Made by a program: the position numbers and the translations under genes. The notes beneath the pieces are model-generated. The model was not told where the DNA came from, made no database searches, and worked only from the letters and a program-made list of their open reading frames with translations. DNA of 39,292 bases, taken from Bacillota bacterium. Lineage in GTDB: Bacteria > Bacillota > Sulfobacillia > UBA3575 > DUQP01. Below are positions 29,356-39,163 of this stretch, one piece after another. The stretch's first letter is position 1. Each line of letters starts with the position of its first letter. The stretch lies in the NCBI GenBank assembly GCA_012837735.1, contig DUQP01000024.1:1-39292 (forward strand), given 5' to 3'.

Positions 29356-29384
29356 TTGAGTATGAACGACTTCCATGCTATAAT
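29356..29384 (+). promoter_or_regulatory. sigma-A promoter for the Arg-His-Lys-Leu tRNA unit
   Basis: TTGAGT (29356-29361), 17-base spacer, TATAAT (29379-29384), with a TG just upstream of the -10; 33 bases before tRNA-Arg. Confidence 0.85.
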
Positions 29385-29416
29385 GGCTATGCTGTTGTTA
29401 GCAGCGCGTTTTTTGA

Positions 29417-29492
29417 GCGCCTGTAGCTCAGCGGATAGAGCAACGGACTTCTAATCCGTTGGTCGCAGGTTCGATTCCTGCCAGGCGCGCCA
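29417..29492 (+). tRNA. tRNA-Arg (TCT)
   Basis: A 76-base cloverleaf with encoded CCA. The acceptor GCGCCTG pairs with CAGGCGC. The anticodon stem ACGGA/TCCGT holds the loop CTTCTAA with anticodon TCT. Confidence 0.97.
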
Positions 29493-29506
29493 GGAGTATT
29501 TAAGTG

Positions 29507-29583
29507 GTGGATGTAGCTCAGCTGGTTAGAGCGCCAGGTTGTGGCCCTGGAGGTCGCGGGTTCAAGTCCCGTCATTCACCCCA
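29507..29583 (+). tRNA. tRNA-His (GTG)
   Basis: A 77-base cloverleaf with encoded CCA. The acceptor GTGGATG pairs with CATTCAC, and the discriminator is C, opposite the extra 5' G (G-1 at 29506) used by histidyl-tRNA synthetase. The anticodon stem CCAGG/CCTGG holds the loop TTGTGGC with anticodon GTG. Confidence 0.97.
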
Positions 29584-29602
29584 ATCCGATAAAGTTTACT
29601 GG

Positions 29603-29678
29603 GGGCCATTAGCTCAGTTGGCAGAGCACCCGCCTTTTAAGCGGGGTGTCGATGGTTCGAGTCCATCATGGCCCACCA
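29603..29678 (+). tRNA. tRNA-Lys (TTT)
   Basis: A 76-base cloverleaf with encoded CCA. The acceptor GGGCCAT pairs with ATGGCCC. The anticodon stem CCCGC/GCGGG holds the loop CTTTTAA with anticodon TTT. Confidence 0.97.
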
Positions 29679-29692
29679 GGAATTTTTTTCTT

Positions 29693-29778
29693 GCGAGGGT
29701 GGCGGAATTGGCAGACGCGCAGGATTTAGGATCCTGTGCCCCTGGGGCATAGGGGTTCGACCCCCCTCCCTCGCACCA
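29693..29778 (+). tRNA. tRNA-Leu (TAG)
   Basis: An 86-base class II tRNA with a long variable arm (tgcccctggggca) and encoded CCA. The acceptor GCGAGGG pairs with CCCTCGC. The anticodon stem CAGGA/TCCTG holds the loop TTTAGGA with anticodon TAG. Confidence 0.97.
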
Positions 29779-29783
29779 GGTTC

Positions 29784-29809
29784 ATGACCCCTGGTTGGGG
29801 GTCATTTTT
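29784..29809 (+). terminator. rho-independent terminator of the tRNA operon
   Basis: Eight-pair stem atgacccc/ggggtcat with a six-base loop, then TTTT; begins five bases after tRNA-Leu. Confidence 0.88.
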
Positions 29810-29827
29810 GTGTTCATCATCTCCTGG

Positions 29828-29857
29828 TTGAATAGCCAAAAAATGTTGTGTTATAAT
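29828..29857 (+). promoter_or_regulatory. sigma-A promoter for tig
   Basis: TTGAAT (29828-29833), 18-base spacer, TATAAT (29852-29857), 105 bases before the tig start codon. The intervening leader is hairpin-rich. Confidence 0.7.
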
Positions 29858-29866
29858 AAAATGGCT

Positions 29867-29938
29867 TGTGGGCGGAATCTTGCCCGCACTTAGTTTTTGT
29901 GGCACAAGACAAACTATGGGACTGGCTTGCGCTAGTCC
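29867..29938 (+). promoter_or_regulatory. structured 5' leader of tig with three hairpins
   Basis: Three consecutive inverted repeats lie within the leader. The first is at 29867-29888 (tgtgggc/gcccgca, one wobble). The second is at 29891-29916 (tagttt/aaacta with inner ttgt/acaa). The third is at 29919-29938 (ggactggc/gctagtcc, loop ttgc). None is followed by a T run, so they are not terminators. Whether they regulate tig, stabilise the RNA or bind a ligand is unknown. Confidence 0.5.
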
Positions 29939-29962
29939 GGCCACCGGTGAGGAGGAGCATAA

Positions 29963-31252
29963 ATGAAAGTTGATGTGGAGAGGATAGACGGCAACAAGGT
30001 CGCCCTAACGGTGGAGGTCGAAGCAGAGCGCGTGGAGTCTGCGATCGCAAACGTATTGGTAGATACGAGGCGGCGCGTGACTCTGCCGGGATTCCGCAAG
30101 GGGAAAGCTCCCCGGGCGCTTCTGGAGCGCTACATTGGGCTGGAAGTCCTCTGCCAGGAGGCTCAGCAGGAGCTATTGCCGGAAGCCTTCCAAGAGGCGG
30201 TGCAAGAGGCCGCCATCGAGCCGGTGGACGTAGAGTTTGATGTTTCAGACCTTCAACCGAATGAATCGTTCCGGTTTAAAGCCATCGTAGAAGTAAAGCC
30301 AGAAATTAATCTGCCCGATTTTCGTGCTTATGATATCGAAATGGAACAGGCGTCGGTAAGCGATGAAGATGTGGAACAGGCCTTGCAAAGATTGCAAGAA
30401 CAGCATGCTGTGTTGCGCAGCGTGCCGGAGGACACTCCTGCCGCACAAGGTCACCAGGTGATTATCGATTATAGCGCCCAAACTGCTGATGGTGAGCCGC
30501 AGAGGAGAGAGAATGTGCCCCTTATGTTGGGTTCTGGAGTGTTCCCGGAATTTGAGGAACAGATAGTTGGCTTGCGCACAGGGGAAGAAAAAGAATTCAC
30601 CCTTTCAGTGCCTAAATCAGAAGGGGAAGCCGAAGACGTCGAGGAGAACGAGGTCACTTACCAGATTAAGGTAAAGGAAATCAAAGAGAAGGAGCTCCCG
30701 GCAGTGGATGACGGATTTGCCGCTACTGTTGGTGAGTTTGCCTCGGTGCAGGAATTGCGAAATGATATCGAGAATAGGCTTAAGGAAACGGCGTTTGCTC
30801 AGGCTAAAGCCAAATTTGCGGAATCGGTATTGGAGCGAATCGAGCAAGAGGTTGAGTTTTCTGTACCGAGTAAGTTGCTGGAACAACAGGAAAATCGTAT
30901 GATCAACCGGGTCGCAAATAGTTTTGTCAATCAAGAAGCCTTCCAGGAGTTCTTGGAGCGCACTGAGCAAAGCTTGGCTGACTTGCGTGAGCAGTTCCGC
31001 CCCCGGGCGGAAAAGGACGTCAGGCGGGAATTGATTTTGGAAGCAATCGCGAAGCAGGAGAATTTGGAAGTAGCGGAGGAAGCCGTTGAGGCGGAAGTTG
31101 CATACTATGCCAGGGCATTGGGGCAACCGGTTGCCCAAGCGCGTAAGATGCTGGCAGAGAGCGGCGAGCTGAGCGAGATCAGAATAGCCTTGCAACGCGA
31201 TGCTGCCTGGCGCTGGCTGGAAGAATTGGGTGCAAACAAGAAAGAGGAATAG
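29963..31252 (+). CDS. tig: trigger factor, ribosome-bound chaperone
   Basis: Folds new polypeptides at the ribosome exit and catalyses prolyl cis-trans isomerisation. The 429-residue protein has the ribosome-binding signature [11 protein letters not shown] (near residues 43-53). The FKBP-like domain is at about 155-245 ([29 protein letters not shown]). The long helical C-terminal chaperone arms are rich in Glu, Gln and Arg. ATG 29963 has gaggagga upstream. It leads the tig-clpP-clpX cluster, the common Bacillota order, with a 22-base gap to clpP. Confidence 0.97.
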   Translation: MKVDVERIDGNKVALTVEVEAERVESAIANVLVDTRRRVTLPGFRKGKAPRALLERYIGLEVLCQEAQQELLPEAFQEAVQEAAIEPVDVEFDVSDLQPNESFRFKAIVEVKPEINLPDFRAYDIEMEQASVSDEDVEQALQRLQEQHAVLRSVPEDTPAAQGHQVIIDYSAQTADGEPQRRENVPLMLGSGVFPEFEEQIVGLRTGEEKEFTLSVPKSEGEAEDVEENEVTYQIKVKEIKEKELPAVDDGFAATVGEFASVQELRNDIENRLKETAFAQAKAKFAESVLERIEQEVEFSVPSKLLEQQENRMINRVANSFVNQEAFQEFLERTEQSLADLREQFRPRAEKDVRRELILEAIAKQENLEVAEEAVEAEVAYYARALGQPVAQARKMLAESGELSEIRIALQRDAAWRWLEELGANKKEE

Positions 31253-31274
31253 CGCCAGAGGGGGGACGGGGAAA

Positions 31275-31883
31275 ATGAGCTTTCTAGTTCCAATGGTCGT
31301 TGAACAGACCAGCAGAGGAGAAAGGGCCTACGATATTTATTCGCGCCTGCTCAAGGACAGGATTATTTTTCTTGGCACGACGGTGGACGATACCGTTGCA
31401 AACCTCGTCATTGCCCAGATGCTGTTCTTGGAAAGTGAGGATCCCGACAAGGATATCCATCTTTATATCAATTCACCTGGTGGATCCGTGGATGCTGGGC
31501 TTGGTATTTACGATACTATGAACCATATTCGCTGTGATGTGTCCACGATCTGTGTCGGGTTGGCAGCCAGCATGGGCGCGATTCTTTTGGCCGGGGGGGC
31601 AAAGGGAAAACGGTTTGCCTTGCCGCATTCCCGCATCATGATCCATCAGCCCGCCGGCGGTACGCAAGGGCGAGCGGCGGATGTTCAGATTTATGCCAAG
31701 GAAATACTAAAATTAAAGGAAATTGCCAACGAAATCCTGGCCTTTCACACTGGGCAGCCGCTGGAACGGATTGAAAAGGACACTGACCGCGACTTTTTCA
31801 TGTCGCCGGAAGAGGCCAAAGAATATGGCCTGATCGATGACATCCTTAAGCCGCGTGAAGGCCCACAAAAGAAAGCGAAGTAG
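31275..31883 (+). CDS. clpP: ATP-dependent Clp protease proteolytic subunit
   Basis: Serine peptidase subunit that forms a two-ring chamber and degrades proteins unfolded by ClpX or ClpC, including tmRNA-tagged products. The 202-residue protein has the catalytic triad S99 (GLAASMGA), H124 (IMIHQP) and D173 (DTDRDFFM). [23 protein letters not shown] is the usual mature N-terminus, with only a few residues before it. ATG 31275 follows ggggacgggg; the longer frame overlaps tig and is rejected. It lies 21 bases before clpX. Confidence 0.98.
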   Translation: MSFLVPMVVEQTSRGERAYDIYSRLLKDRIIFLGTTVDDTVANLVIAQMLFLESEDPDKDIHLYINSPGGSVDAGLGIYDTMNHIRCDVSTICVGLAASMGAILLAGGAKGKRFALPHSRIMIHQPAGGTQGRAADVQIYAKEILKLKEIANEILAFHTGQPLERIEKDTDRDFFMSPEEAKEYGLIDDILKPREGPQKKAK

Positions 31884-31904
31884 CAAGGAAGGAGTGGGAC
31901 CGCA

Positions 31905-33167
31905 ATGTTTAAATTTACCGATGAAAAGGGCCAATTGAAATGCTCTTTTTGCGGGAAGTTCCAGGACCAGGTTAAACGCCTGGTAGCGGGTCCCGGTGTA
32001 TATATTTGTGACGAATGCATCGAGCTCTGCAATGAGATCATCGAAGAGGAATTGAACGAAGACGTAGAGTTCGAGCTGAAAGATATCCCGAAACCGCGTG
32101 AAATCAAAGAGATCCTAGATCAGTATGTGATTGGCCAGGAGCGCGCTAAGAAGATTTTGTCTGTAGCCGTGTATAACCACTATAAGCGGGTGAACGTCGG
32201 CGCCAAGGTGGATGATATCGAGCTGCAAAAGAGCAATATCATCATGCTTGGGCCCACCGGGTGCGGCAAGACGCTGTTGGCGCAAACGCTGGCGCGGATC
32301 TTGAATGTACCGTTTGCCATCGCCGATGCCACCTCTTTGACGGAGGCGGGTTATGTCGGTGAGGATGTGGAGAATATCCTGTTGAAGCTAATCCAGGCTG
32401 CTGATTACGACATCGAGAAAGCAGAAAAAGGCATCGTTTACATCGATGAAGTGGATAAGATCGCGCGCAAATCGGAGAACCCTTCCATCACCCGCGATGT
32501 CTCTGGGGAGGGTGTCCAACAGGCATTGTTGAAAATCCTGGAAGGAACGGTGGCGAGTGTGCCACCGCAAGGAGGGCGCAAGCACCCCCACCAGGAATTC
32601 ATTCAGATCGATACCACAAACATTCTCTTCATTTGCGGAGGCGCATTTGACGGGATTGAGCGCATCATCCAAAACCGGATTGGCGAAAAGGCGATTGGTT
32701 TTGGGGCGGAGATCCGTGGTCGTCAAGATCTTTCCATCGGTGAGATCCTGGCCAAGATCCAGCCGGAGGATCTGCTCAAGTTCGGGTTGATTCCGGAATT
32801 CGTTGGGCGGGTGCCTGTGATTGTTTCCTTGGATGCTTTGGACCAAGAGGCTCTGGAGCGGATTTTGTTGGAGCCGCGCAACGCCCTGGTCAAGCAGTTC
32901 AAGAAGATGTTTGATCTTGATGGGATAGATTTGGAATTCAAGGATGGTGCCATCCGGGCGATTGCTGAACAAGCTTTGCAGAGGAAAACCGGTGCCCGCG
33001 GTCTGCGTTCCATTTTGGAGGATATCATGCTGGATGTAATGTATGATATCCCATCGCGCGGTGATGTGGCCCGCTGTGTGGTTACTGAAGAGGTGGTCAC
33101 AAAAGGCGAGCAACCGCTGCTGGTTTCAGTGGAAAGTGAGTCGGAGCGCAAGGAAGAAACAGCCTAA
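31905..33167 (+). CDS. clpX: ATP-dependent Clp protease ATP-binding subunit ClpX
   Basis: AAA+ unfoldase that feeds proteins to ClpP. The 420-residue protein has an N-terminal zinc domain with two CxxC pairs (CSFC at about 14-17 and CDEC at about 36-39). Walker A is LGPTGCGKT, Walker B is [10 protein letters not shown], the pore loop is in the EAGYVGED segment, and sensor and C-domain motifs include [22 protein letters not shown] 31905 follows aaggaagg. A strong terminator closes the tig-clpP-clpX unit. Confidence 0.98.
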   Translation: MFKFTDEKGQLKCSFCGKFQDQVKRLVAGPGVYICDECIELCNEIIEEELNEDVEFELKDIPKPREIKEILDQYVIGQERAKKILSVAVYNHYKRVNVGAKVDDIELQKSNIIMLGPTGCGKTLLAQTLARILNVPFAIADATSLTEAGYVGEDVENILLKLIQAADYDIEKAEKGIVYIDEVDKIARKSENPSITRDVSGEGVQQALLKILEGTVASVPPQGGRKHPHQEFIQIDTTNILFICGGAFDGIERIIQNRIGEKAIGFGAEIRGRQDLSIGEILAKIQPEDLLKFGLIPEFVGRVPVIVSLDALDQEALERILLEPRNALVKQFKKMFDLDGIDLEFKDGAIRAIAEQALQRKTGARGLRSILEDIMLDVMYDIPSRGDVARCVVTEEVVTKGEQPLLVSVESESERKEETA

Positions 33168-33179
33168 CGGAAAACGAAT

Positions 33180-33214
33180 GGCCGGGCGGATAACCCGCCC
33201 GGCCGTTTTTTTTT
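33180..33214 (+). terminator. rho-independent terminator of tig-clpP-clpX
   Basis: Perfect ten-pair stem ggccgggcgg/ccgcccggcc with a short loop, then about nine T; starts 13 bases after clpX. Confidence 0.96.
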
Positions 33215-33231
33215 AGGGGCCTGCCCTGCCC

Positions 33232-33261
33232 ACATGAACCTGCCTGTCCAGTGGCATAATA
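33232..33261 (+). promoter_or_regulatory. possible forespore-type (sigma-F/G) promoter of lonB
   Basis: A -10-like tGGCATAATA (33252-33261) stands 35 bases before the lonB start. A partial GYATA-like -35 (acatg, 33232-33236) is 15 bases away. Bacillus lonB is a forespore gene, so the context fits, but the -35 matches only three of five positions. Confidence 0.3.
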
Positions 33262-33295
33262 AATTCAGGATCAAGGGCGGAGGTGAAGGCCCCGA

Positions 33296-35011
33296 ATGGA
33301 TTTTTCGGGCAGCATCTTGGCTTTTGTGCAGTTTTTCTTTGCCATCGTGATTGGCATGTATTTTCTTAATCTACTCCGGTCCCAGCAAGCGAATAAATCC
33401 GCCTTAGACAGAGAAGCCAAAAAAGAAACAGAAAGGCTGCATCGCCTGCGCCAGATCAGCTTAACAACCCCTTTAGCAGAGAAAACCCGCCCGACCACAT
33501 TTTCGGAGATAATCGGCCAAGGCGAGGGATTGAAGAGTCTGCGCGCTGTTTTGTGTGGACCGAATCCCCAACATGTGATTATCTACGGGCCACCGGGGGT
33601 CGGCAAGACGGCGGCAGCGCGTTTGGTTTTGGAAGAAGCCAAAAAGAACCCGCTTTCTCCGTTTCAGGACCAAGCATCATTTGTGGAAGTGGACGCTACG
33701 GCGGCCCGCTTTGATGAGCGCGGGATTGCCGATCCCTTAATCGGCTCGGTACACGACCCGATTTATCAAGGGGCCGGGCCGCTTGGCATTGCCGGCATTC
33801 CGCAACCGAAGCCCGGGGCGGTGACAAAGGCACACGGCGGGATGCTCTTTCTGGATGAGATCGGCGAATTGCACCCGGTGCAGTTGAACAAGCTTTTGAA
33901 AGTGTTGGAAGACCGCAAGGTGTTCCTTGAGAGCGCTTATTATTCTCCTGAAGATACCAGTGTCCCAAATCACATCCATGAGGTTTTCAAACATGGTTTG
34001 CCAGCCGACTTTCGTTTGGTGGGAGCCACCACGCGCATGCCGCAGGAGATATCGCCAGCCATTCGTTCCCGCTGTGTAGAAATATTCTTTCGTTCCCTGC
34101 AACCGGAGGAGGTGCGGGTAATTGCCGCCAATGCGGCCGCCAAAATCGGGGTCGAGATAGAAGAGGCGGCTTTGGAAGTGGTACAGCGGTTTGCCACTAA
34201 CGGGCGGGAGGCCGTGAATATGGTTCAAATGGCGGCCGGCCTGGTGATAACCGATGGACGGGCCGCAATTGTGGCCGTGGATATGGAATGGGTTGCCAAC
34301 AGTGGCCAGTATCAACCGCGACCGGAACGGCGGGTCGGGGATAGTCCGCAGGTGGGTTGCGTAAATGGTTTGGCCGTCACAGGTCCAAACACCGGTATGC
34401 TGATCGAGGTGGAGGCCGAGGCTACAAAGACACATCGGGAAGGCCGGGTCGTCGTGACGGGAGTTATAGAAGAGGAAGAAATGGGCGGCCCGAGCCACAA
34501 GGTGCGGCGTCAAGGAAGCGCGCGCGGCTCGGTGGAGAATGTAATCACGGTTTTGCGCAGTCAGTTCCAGTTGGAGCCGGAGAAATATGATCTACATATC
34601 AATATTCCTGGTGGCGTGCCTGTCGATGGGCCATCCGCAGGGATCGCGATGGCGACGGCTGTTTATTCTGCTATTACCGGCCAGCCTGTCGATCATCTAG
34701 TTGCCATGACTGGTGAGGTATCGGTGCGTGGACGGGTGCGGCCGGTGGGAGGTGTGGTGGTAAAAATAGCTGCTGCTCAGCAGGCGGGTGCGCAACGCGT
34801 TTTGATCCCAGCGGAGAATTGGCAGGAGATGTTCCGGAACCAGGAGGGGATAGAGGTTTTCCCAGTGCATAGTGTCAAAGAAGTGATTGGACTAGCTGTT
34901 TTGGCAGGTCCACAGGCGGAATATGAAAAGGAAAGGCAGGGACGGCTTGCTGTTGCCGCAAGTGTCCCTGCCACCGCTTGTGGTTTAAGAGATCATGCGC
35001 TCCGTTACTGA
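33296..35011 (+). CDS. lonB: ATP-dependent protease LonB
   Basis: AAA+ serine protease of the Bacillus LonB type, usually made in the forespore. The 571-residue protein has an N-terminal membrane helix (about residues 8-25) and a short charged linker. Walker A is [11 protein letters not shown] (near 97-107) and Walker B is [13 protein letters not shown]. The Lon peptidase domain at the C-terminus has S447 (DGPSAGIAM) and K490 (GGVVVKI). It lacks the long N-terminal substrate domain of LonA. ATG 33296 has ggaggtg upstream. The final ten codons overlap the end of lonA on the other strand by 27 bases. Confidence 0.94.
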   Translation: MDFSGSILAFVQFFFAIVIGMYFLNLLRSQQANKSALDREAKKETERLHRLRQISLTTPLAEKTRPTTFSEIIGQGEGLKSLRAVLCGPNPQHVIIYGPPGVGKTAAARLVLEEAKKNPLSPFQDQASFVEVDATAARFDERGIADPLIGSVHDPIYQGAGPLGIAGIPQPKPGAVTKAHGGMLFLDEIGELHPVQLNKLLKVLEDRKVFLESAYYSPEDTSVPNHIHEVFKHGLPADFRLVGATTRMPQEISPAIRSRCVEIFFRSLQPEEVRVIAANAAAKIGVEIEEAALEVVQRFATNGREAVNMVQMAAGLVITDGRAAIVAVDMEWVANSGQYQPRPERRVGDSPQVGCVNGLAVTGPNTGMLIEVEAEATKTHREGRVVVTGVIEEEEMGGPSHKVRRQGSARGSVENVITVLRSQFQLEPEKYDLHINIPGGVPVDGPSAGIAMATAVYSAITGQPVDHLVAMTGEVSVRGRVRPVGGVVVKIAAAQQAGAQRVLIPAENWQEMFRNQEGIEVFPVHSVKEVIGLAVLAGPQAEYEKERQGRLAVAASVPATACGLRDHALRY

Positions 35012-37387
35012 GGTCTGGCTGGCTGTGGGGTGAAAACCGTGTGCAAACGGCAGTGGTTCTGCCAAAGCATTTTCTAATACCTCGTCGATGTTGTTAACCA
35101 GCACAAACTGCAATCGGCGCTTGACTGAATTAGGGATGTCTTCTAGGTCTTTATGATTCTCTTCCGGAAGGATAACCACCTGAATGCCAGCCCGGTGAGC
35201 GGCCAACACCTTCTCTTTTAGGCCGCCAATCGGCAAGATGCGACCGCGCAGTGTTACTTCACCCGTCATCGCCACATCATGCCGGACCGGTCGATTCGTC
35301 AAAGCGGAGAAGATCGCTGTCACCATCGTGATCCCGGCTGAGGGGCCGTCCTTAGGGATGGCGCCTTCCGGCACATGGACGTGGATGTCCATTTTCTCGT
35401 AAAATTCCTCATCGATCCCAAAACGGGTGGCCCGGGAACGGATATAGCTCAGACTGGCCTGTGCTGATTCCTGCATCACTTCGCCCAATTTCCCGGTCAG
35501 GATCAGTTTACCGCTTCCCTTCATCAAACTGACCTCAATCGGAAGCAAGTCACCGCCGTTTTCCGTCCATGATAGCCCCGTCGCGACTCCCACTTCGCTT
35601 TCCTTTTCGGCCAGGCCGTAGCGGTAGCGCGGCACTCCTAAGAAACGGGGCAGATTTTGAACGGTTGCCCGTACCGTTTGTTCCGGATTGGAAGCGATTT
35701 CCCGGGCCGCTTTGCGGCAGATGGCCGCCAGCTCTCGCTCCAGGTTCCGGACTCCTGCTTCCCGGGTATAGCGTCGCACGATTTCCCGAATGGTTTTTTC
35801 TGAAATCCGCACCCTTTGGGCCTGCAATCCGTGGGCCTGCAACTGTTTGGGCACCAAATGCCGTTTGCCGATTTCCACCTTCTCCTCTTCCGTGTAGCTG
35901 GAGATGTGGATGACCTCCATCCGATCCAGGAGCGGGCGGGGAATATTGTAATGGGAGTTGGCGGTGGTGATGAACATCACATTGGACAAATCAAACGGCG
36001 TCTCGATGTAATGGTCACTGAAATTATGGTTTTGCTCCGGATCTAAGACCTCCAACAGGGCTGCTGCCGGGTCGCCGCGGAAATCGGAGGTCAATTTATC
36101 GATTTCGTCTAACAGAAAAACCGGGTTTCGTGAACCGGCCTGCCGGATGCCCTGGATGATCCTGCCGGGCAGGGCGCCGACGTATGTGCGGCGATGTCCT
36201 CTGATTTCGGCCTCGTCCCGCATCCCACCGAGCGATACCCGTACAAAACGACGTTCCAGGGCCCGCGCAATCGACTTGGCGAGCGACGTCTTGCCGACGC
36301 CAGGGGGACCTACCAGACACAGAATCGGACCCTTCATGTTTTTGGCCAGCTTGCGGACCGCTAAATATTCGCTGATCCGCTCCTTGACTTTGGTTAATCC
36401 ATAGTGATCCTCATCCAAGATGGTCTCAGCTCGTTCAATGTCCAGGTGGTCTTCTGTCTCCACCTGCCAGGGCAAGCTGACCATCCAGTCCAGGTAAGTG
36501 CGCACCACAACCGCTTCAGCGGACATAGTCGGCATTTTCTGCAGGCGGTCTACCTCGCGCATGGCTTTTTGAGCTGCTTCTTCCGGCATACCGCATTGTT
36601 TGATCTTTTCCCGGTATTCATCTATCTCCGATACCTGATCTTCGCCATCACCGAGTTCATTTTGGATGGCTTTCATTTGCTCGCGCAGGAAATATTCGCG
36701 CTGGGATTTTTCGATCTGTTTGCGCACCCGATTGTTAATCCGTTTCTCGAGCTCCAACAATTCCATTTCGCGGTGAAGGATGTTGTTGACCTTTTCCAGC
36801 CGCCGGAAAGGCTCGCCCAGGCTAAGGATCTCTTGCTTTTCTTCCAATCTGATGGGGAGCTGAGAGGCAATCGTGTCCGCTAAACGGCCGGGGTTATCAA
36901 TCCCGACCAAACCCACGAGCGCTTCAGCCTGATGTTTTTTGCTCATTCGCACATACTGTTCGAAGCGATTGACCACGCTCCGCATCAAGGCTTCCACCTC
37001 TTGTGTCTGGGGCAGCTCATCTTCAAGCAGGGGTCTAACCCGCACGCAGAAGTGAGGTTCACTTTGCAAGTATTCCTCAATGCGGGCCCGTTCCAATCCT
37101 TCCACCACTACCTTTACGGTGCCGCCGGGCAACTTTACTACCTGTTTGATTTGAACCAGGGTGCCCATGTCAAAAAGGTCTTCTGGTGACGGGTCGTCTT
37201 GTTTCGATTCTTTCTGTGTTGCGAGGACCAAGATTCGATCTTTCTGCATCGCCTCATCGAGTGCGCTAATTGATTTGTCGCGCCCGACCTCGAGGGGGAC
37301 GACGATGTGGGGAAAGACCAACACTCCACGGAGTGGCAGCAGCGGGTATGCTCTGCCGCTCAGGTTCCCTTTACCCTCCTTGGCCAT
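34985..37387 (-). CDS. lon: ATP-dependent protease LonA
   Basis: Cytosolic AAA+ protease that destroys misfolded and some regulatory proteins. The 800-residue protein has the normal length: an N-terminal LAN domain ([20 protein letters not shown]), a coiled-coil region with [29 protein letters not shown], Walker [14 protein letters not shown] and Walker [10 protein letters not shown]. The peptidase domain has S683 (PKDGPSAGI) and K726 (GGLKEK). ATG 37387 has ggggaggtg upstream. It faces lonB and shares 27 bases with its 3' end. In Bacillus the two lon genes are neighbours in the same direction, so the orientation differs here. A 7-bp inverted repeat (37415-37434) lies in its 5' region. Confidence 0.97.
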   Translation of the reverse strand: MAKEGKGNLSGRAYPLLPLRGVLVFPHIVVPLEVGRDKSISALDEAMQKDRILVLATQKESKQDDPSPEDLFDMGTLVQIKQVVKLPGGTVKVVVEGLERARIEEYLQSEPHFCVRVRPLLEDELPQTQEVEALMRSVVNRFEQYVRMSKKHQAEALVGLVGIDNPGRLADTIASQLPIRLEEKQEILSLGEPFRRLEKVNNILHREMELLELEKRINNRVRKQIEKSQREYFLREQMKAIQNELGDGEDQVSEIDEYREKIKQCGMPEEAAQKAMREVDRLQKMPTMSAEAVVVRTYLDWMVSLPWQVETEDHLDIERAETILDEDHYGLTKVKERISEYLAVRKLAKNMKGPILCLVGPPGVGKTSLAKSIARALERRFVRVSLGGMRDEAEIRGHRRTYVGALPGRIIQGIRQAGSRNPVFLLDEIDKLTSDFRGDPAAALLEVLDPEQNHNFSDHYIETPFDLSNVMFITTANSHYNIPRPLLDRMEVIHISSYTEEEKVEIGKRHLVPKQLQAHGLQAQRVRISEKTIREIVRRYTREAGVRNLERELAAICRKAAREIASNPEQTVRATVQNLPRFLGVPRYRYGLAEKESEVGVATGLSWTENGGDLLPIEVSLMKGSGKLILTGKLGEVMQESAQASLSYIRSRATRFGIDEEFYEKMDIHVHVPEGAIPKDGPSAGITMVTAIFSALTNRPVRHDVAMTGEVTLRGRILPIGGLKEKVLAAHRAGIQVVILPEENHKDLEDIPNSVKRRLQFVLVNNIDEVLENALAEPLPFAHGFHPTASQTSVTERMIS

Positions 37388-37490
37388 CGTCCTGCACCTC
37401 CCCTATAACCCACGACCTGCCATCTCGGGCAGGTACGGGATAATGCGTTAGTTTGATTAATAGTGCCTGTTCTCCTAAGCCATATCTATT

Positions 37491-38447
37491 CTACTGTTGG
37501 GAAAGTGAATCCTCCCGCAGGGCTTCTGTACGATTCTGGTAATGATTTCGGGCCAACTCTGATAGGACCATGCCCAGGGCAATCAGGCCGGCACCTGCCC
37601 ACCCCACCATGGTAAGGGTTTCACCAAGCAAAAGGTAGGCACACAATGCTCCAAACACCGGTTCCATGGTCAAAACCAGAGCTGCATCCGTGTGGGTAGT
37701 GAAGCGTTGCGCACCACTTTGCAGCAGGAATGCGACAGATGTGGCGAAGATGGCTGTAAACAGGATGGCGGTCATGACCTGGGGGTGAAGCACCTGCGGT
37801 CCTGGAGATAGTTCCCAAAGGAAAGCGCAGACCAATCCCAATCCGGCCACAGTACCGATCTGGATGATCCCCAACGCTATCGGGTCACAACGGCGGGCGT
37901 GATGGTCTACCATGATTACCTGTAAAGCAAAAGCCACGGCACAAAGGACGAGCAAGAAATCACCACCCAGCGCTCCCGATGCTAAGTCCTCGGCAGTGCC
38001 GCTGAAGCTGAGCAGGCCAAGCCCGCTCGTGGCCAGCAGGATGCCGCAGACGGCACCGGGGTGCGGCAGGCGGCGCTGCAGCAAGAAGGCGAGTAACGGT
38101 ACGAACACCACGGCCAAACCGGTGATAAAGGCCGCCTTGGCGGCCGTGGAATACAGCAGCCCAACCGTTTGCAAGGCGAAGCCGGCAAATAGCACTGTGC
38201 CGGTAGCTAGTCCCGCTTTCAACGTCGGACGCCAGTGTCGACATAGCCGGCGCGGATACAAGGCAATTACAATTACAAAAGCCAATAAAAAGCGCATGCC
38301 CAGGAAAGAGAACGGGGCTATGGTCGCCACGGCTTGTTTAATCAGGGCGAATGTGGCTCCCCAGAAAAGAGCTACCAGCAGTAATAGGCCGTCAGCTTGC
38401 CAACGGGTGAGTGTGCGAGTGCTTTCTTGCTGCGGAAATAACTTCAT
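37491..38447 (-). CDS. EamA/DMT-family permease
   Basis: A 318-residue membrane protein with about ten hydrophobic segments arranged as two five-helix EamA repeats. The first begins at LLLVALFWGATFALIKQ and the second near GDFLLVLCAVAFALQVIMVDHHA. EPVFGALCAYLLLGETLT is the typical end-of-repeat motif of drug/metabolite transporters. The substrate cannot be inferred; many relatives export amino acids or metabolites. ATG 38447 is chosen because ggaggg is seven bases upstream; TTG 38465 is an in-frame alternative. It lies 103 bases upstream of lonA on the same strand. Confidence 0.87.
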   Translation of the reverse strand: MKLFPQQESTRTLTRWQADGLLLLVALFWGATFALIKQAVATIAPFSFLGMRFLLAFVIVIALYPRRLCRHWRPTLKAGLATGTVLFAGFALQTVGLLYSTAAKAAFITGLAVVFVPLLAFLLQRRLPHPGAVCGILLATSGLGLLSFSGTAEDLASGALGGDFLLVLCAVAFALQVIMVDHHARRCDPIALGIIQIGTVAGLGLVCAFLWELSPGPQVLHPQVMTAILFTAIFATSVAFLLQSGAQRFTTHTDAALVLTMEPVFGALCAYLLLGETLTMVGWAGAGLIALGMVLSELARNHYQNRTEALREDSLSQQ

Positions 38448-38620
38448 GGTTCTTCCCTCCAACAAGCATCAGTATACCATAAACCCAGGGAACATTGGCT
38501 TGATGCGCCCGGGTGGTTGTTTTTGCATAAAGGAACGGTAATCGGTCCGTCGAATCGCATTGCATTAACAGGTGTGCAATAAACCCGCTGGCAAAATGTG
38601 GTGCCATCAAAGGGGATGAT

Positions 38621-39163
38621 GTGTTGTACGCGCAAGGACAAAAAACCCGGTTAAGACCGCTCCGGCGCGCAGATTTGGATAAGATGATGGAATGGGATGA
38701 TGATGAGGAGATCCAAGCATACATAGGGAAAAAAGGAATAGCCGACTCCCAATCCGGCGTTTGGTTTGAAAGTGTGCGGCGGGACCGGCGGCGGGTGGTG
38801 CTTGCGATTGAGACCGACACGGGGGAGTTCATCGGTGATTTGGAATTGAAACAAATAGACTGGCGTAACAAGCGGGCCGAATTGTGCATTTGTATCGGTA
38901 ACAAGGCCTATTGGGGTTTGGGTTTTGGGACGGATGCAATTGTTGGTGCCCTGCAGTTAGCCTGGGAACGTTTTGGCATCAAGGAAGTATACTTACGGGT
39001 TTATTGTTCGAATGTGAGGGCTATTCGTTGTTACCAGAAGTGTGGGTTTCAAAAAATCGGAGTCCTGCCTGCGGATAAACGTCGGTCGCGGGGTCTGCAT
39101 GATTTGCTGTTGATGTCATGCCAAACGGATCGTCTGGCCAGCAGGCTCCAGGCTGCCCAATAG
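38621..39163 (+). CDS. GNAT-family N-acetyltransferase (RimJ/RimL-like)
   Basis: A 180-residue acetyl-CoA-dependent transferase. The pattern RLRPLRRADLDKMMEWDDDEE at the start, GEFIGDLELKQIDWRNKRAELCICIGNKAYWGLGFGTDAI in the core with the acetyl-CoA-binding WGLGFGTDA loop, and VRAIRCYQKCGFQKIG at the end are those of Acetyltransf_3 members that modify protein N-termini, ribosomal proteins or small amines. The substrate is unknown. The start is GTG 38621 after aaagggg (38609-38615); TTG 38624 is possible. It is divergent from the DMT permease. Confidence 0.85.
   Translation: MLYAQGQKTRLRPLRRADLDKMMEWDDDEEIQAYIGKKGIADSQSGVWFESVRRDRRRVVLAIETDTGEFIGDLELKQIDWRNKRAELCICIGNKAYWGLGFGTDAIVGALQLAWERFGIKEVYLRVYCSNVRAIRCYQKCGFQKIGVLPADKRRSRGLHDLLLMSCQTDRLASRLQAAQ

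Noticed and set aside
37415-37434. Hairpin acctgcc/ggcaggt upstream of lonA as a repressor operator
   Set aside because: It does not match CIRCE or CtsR operator patterns and has no U-tract, so no function is claimed.
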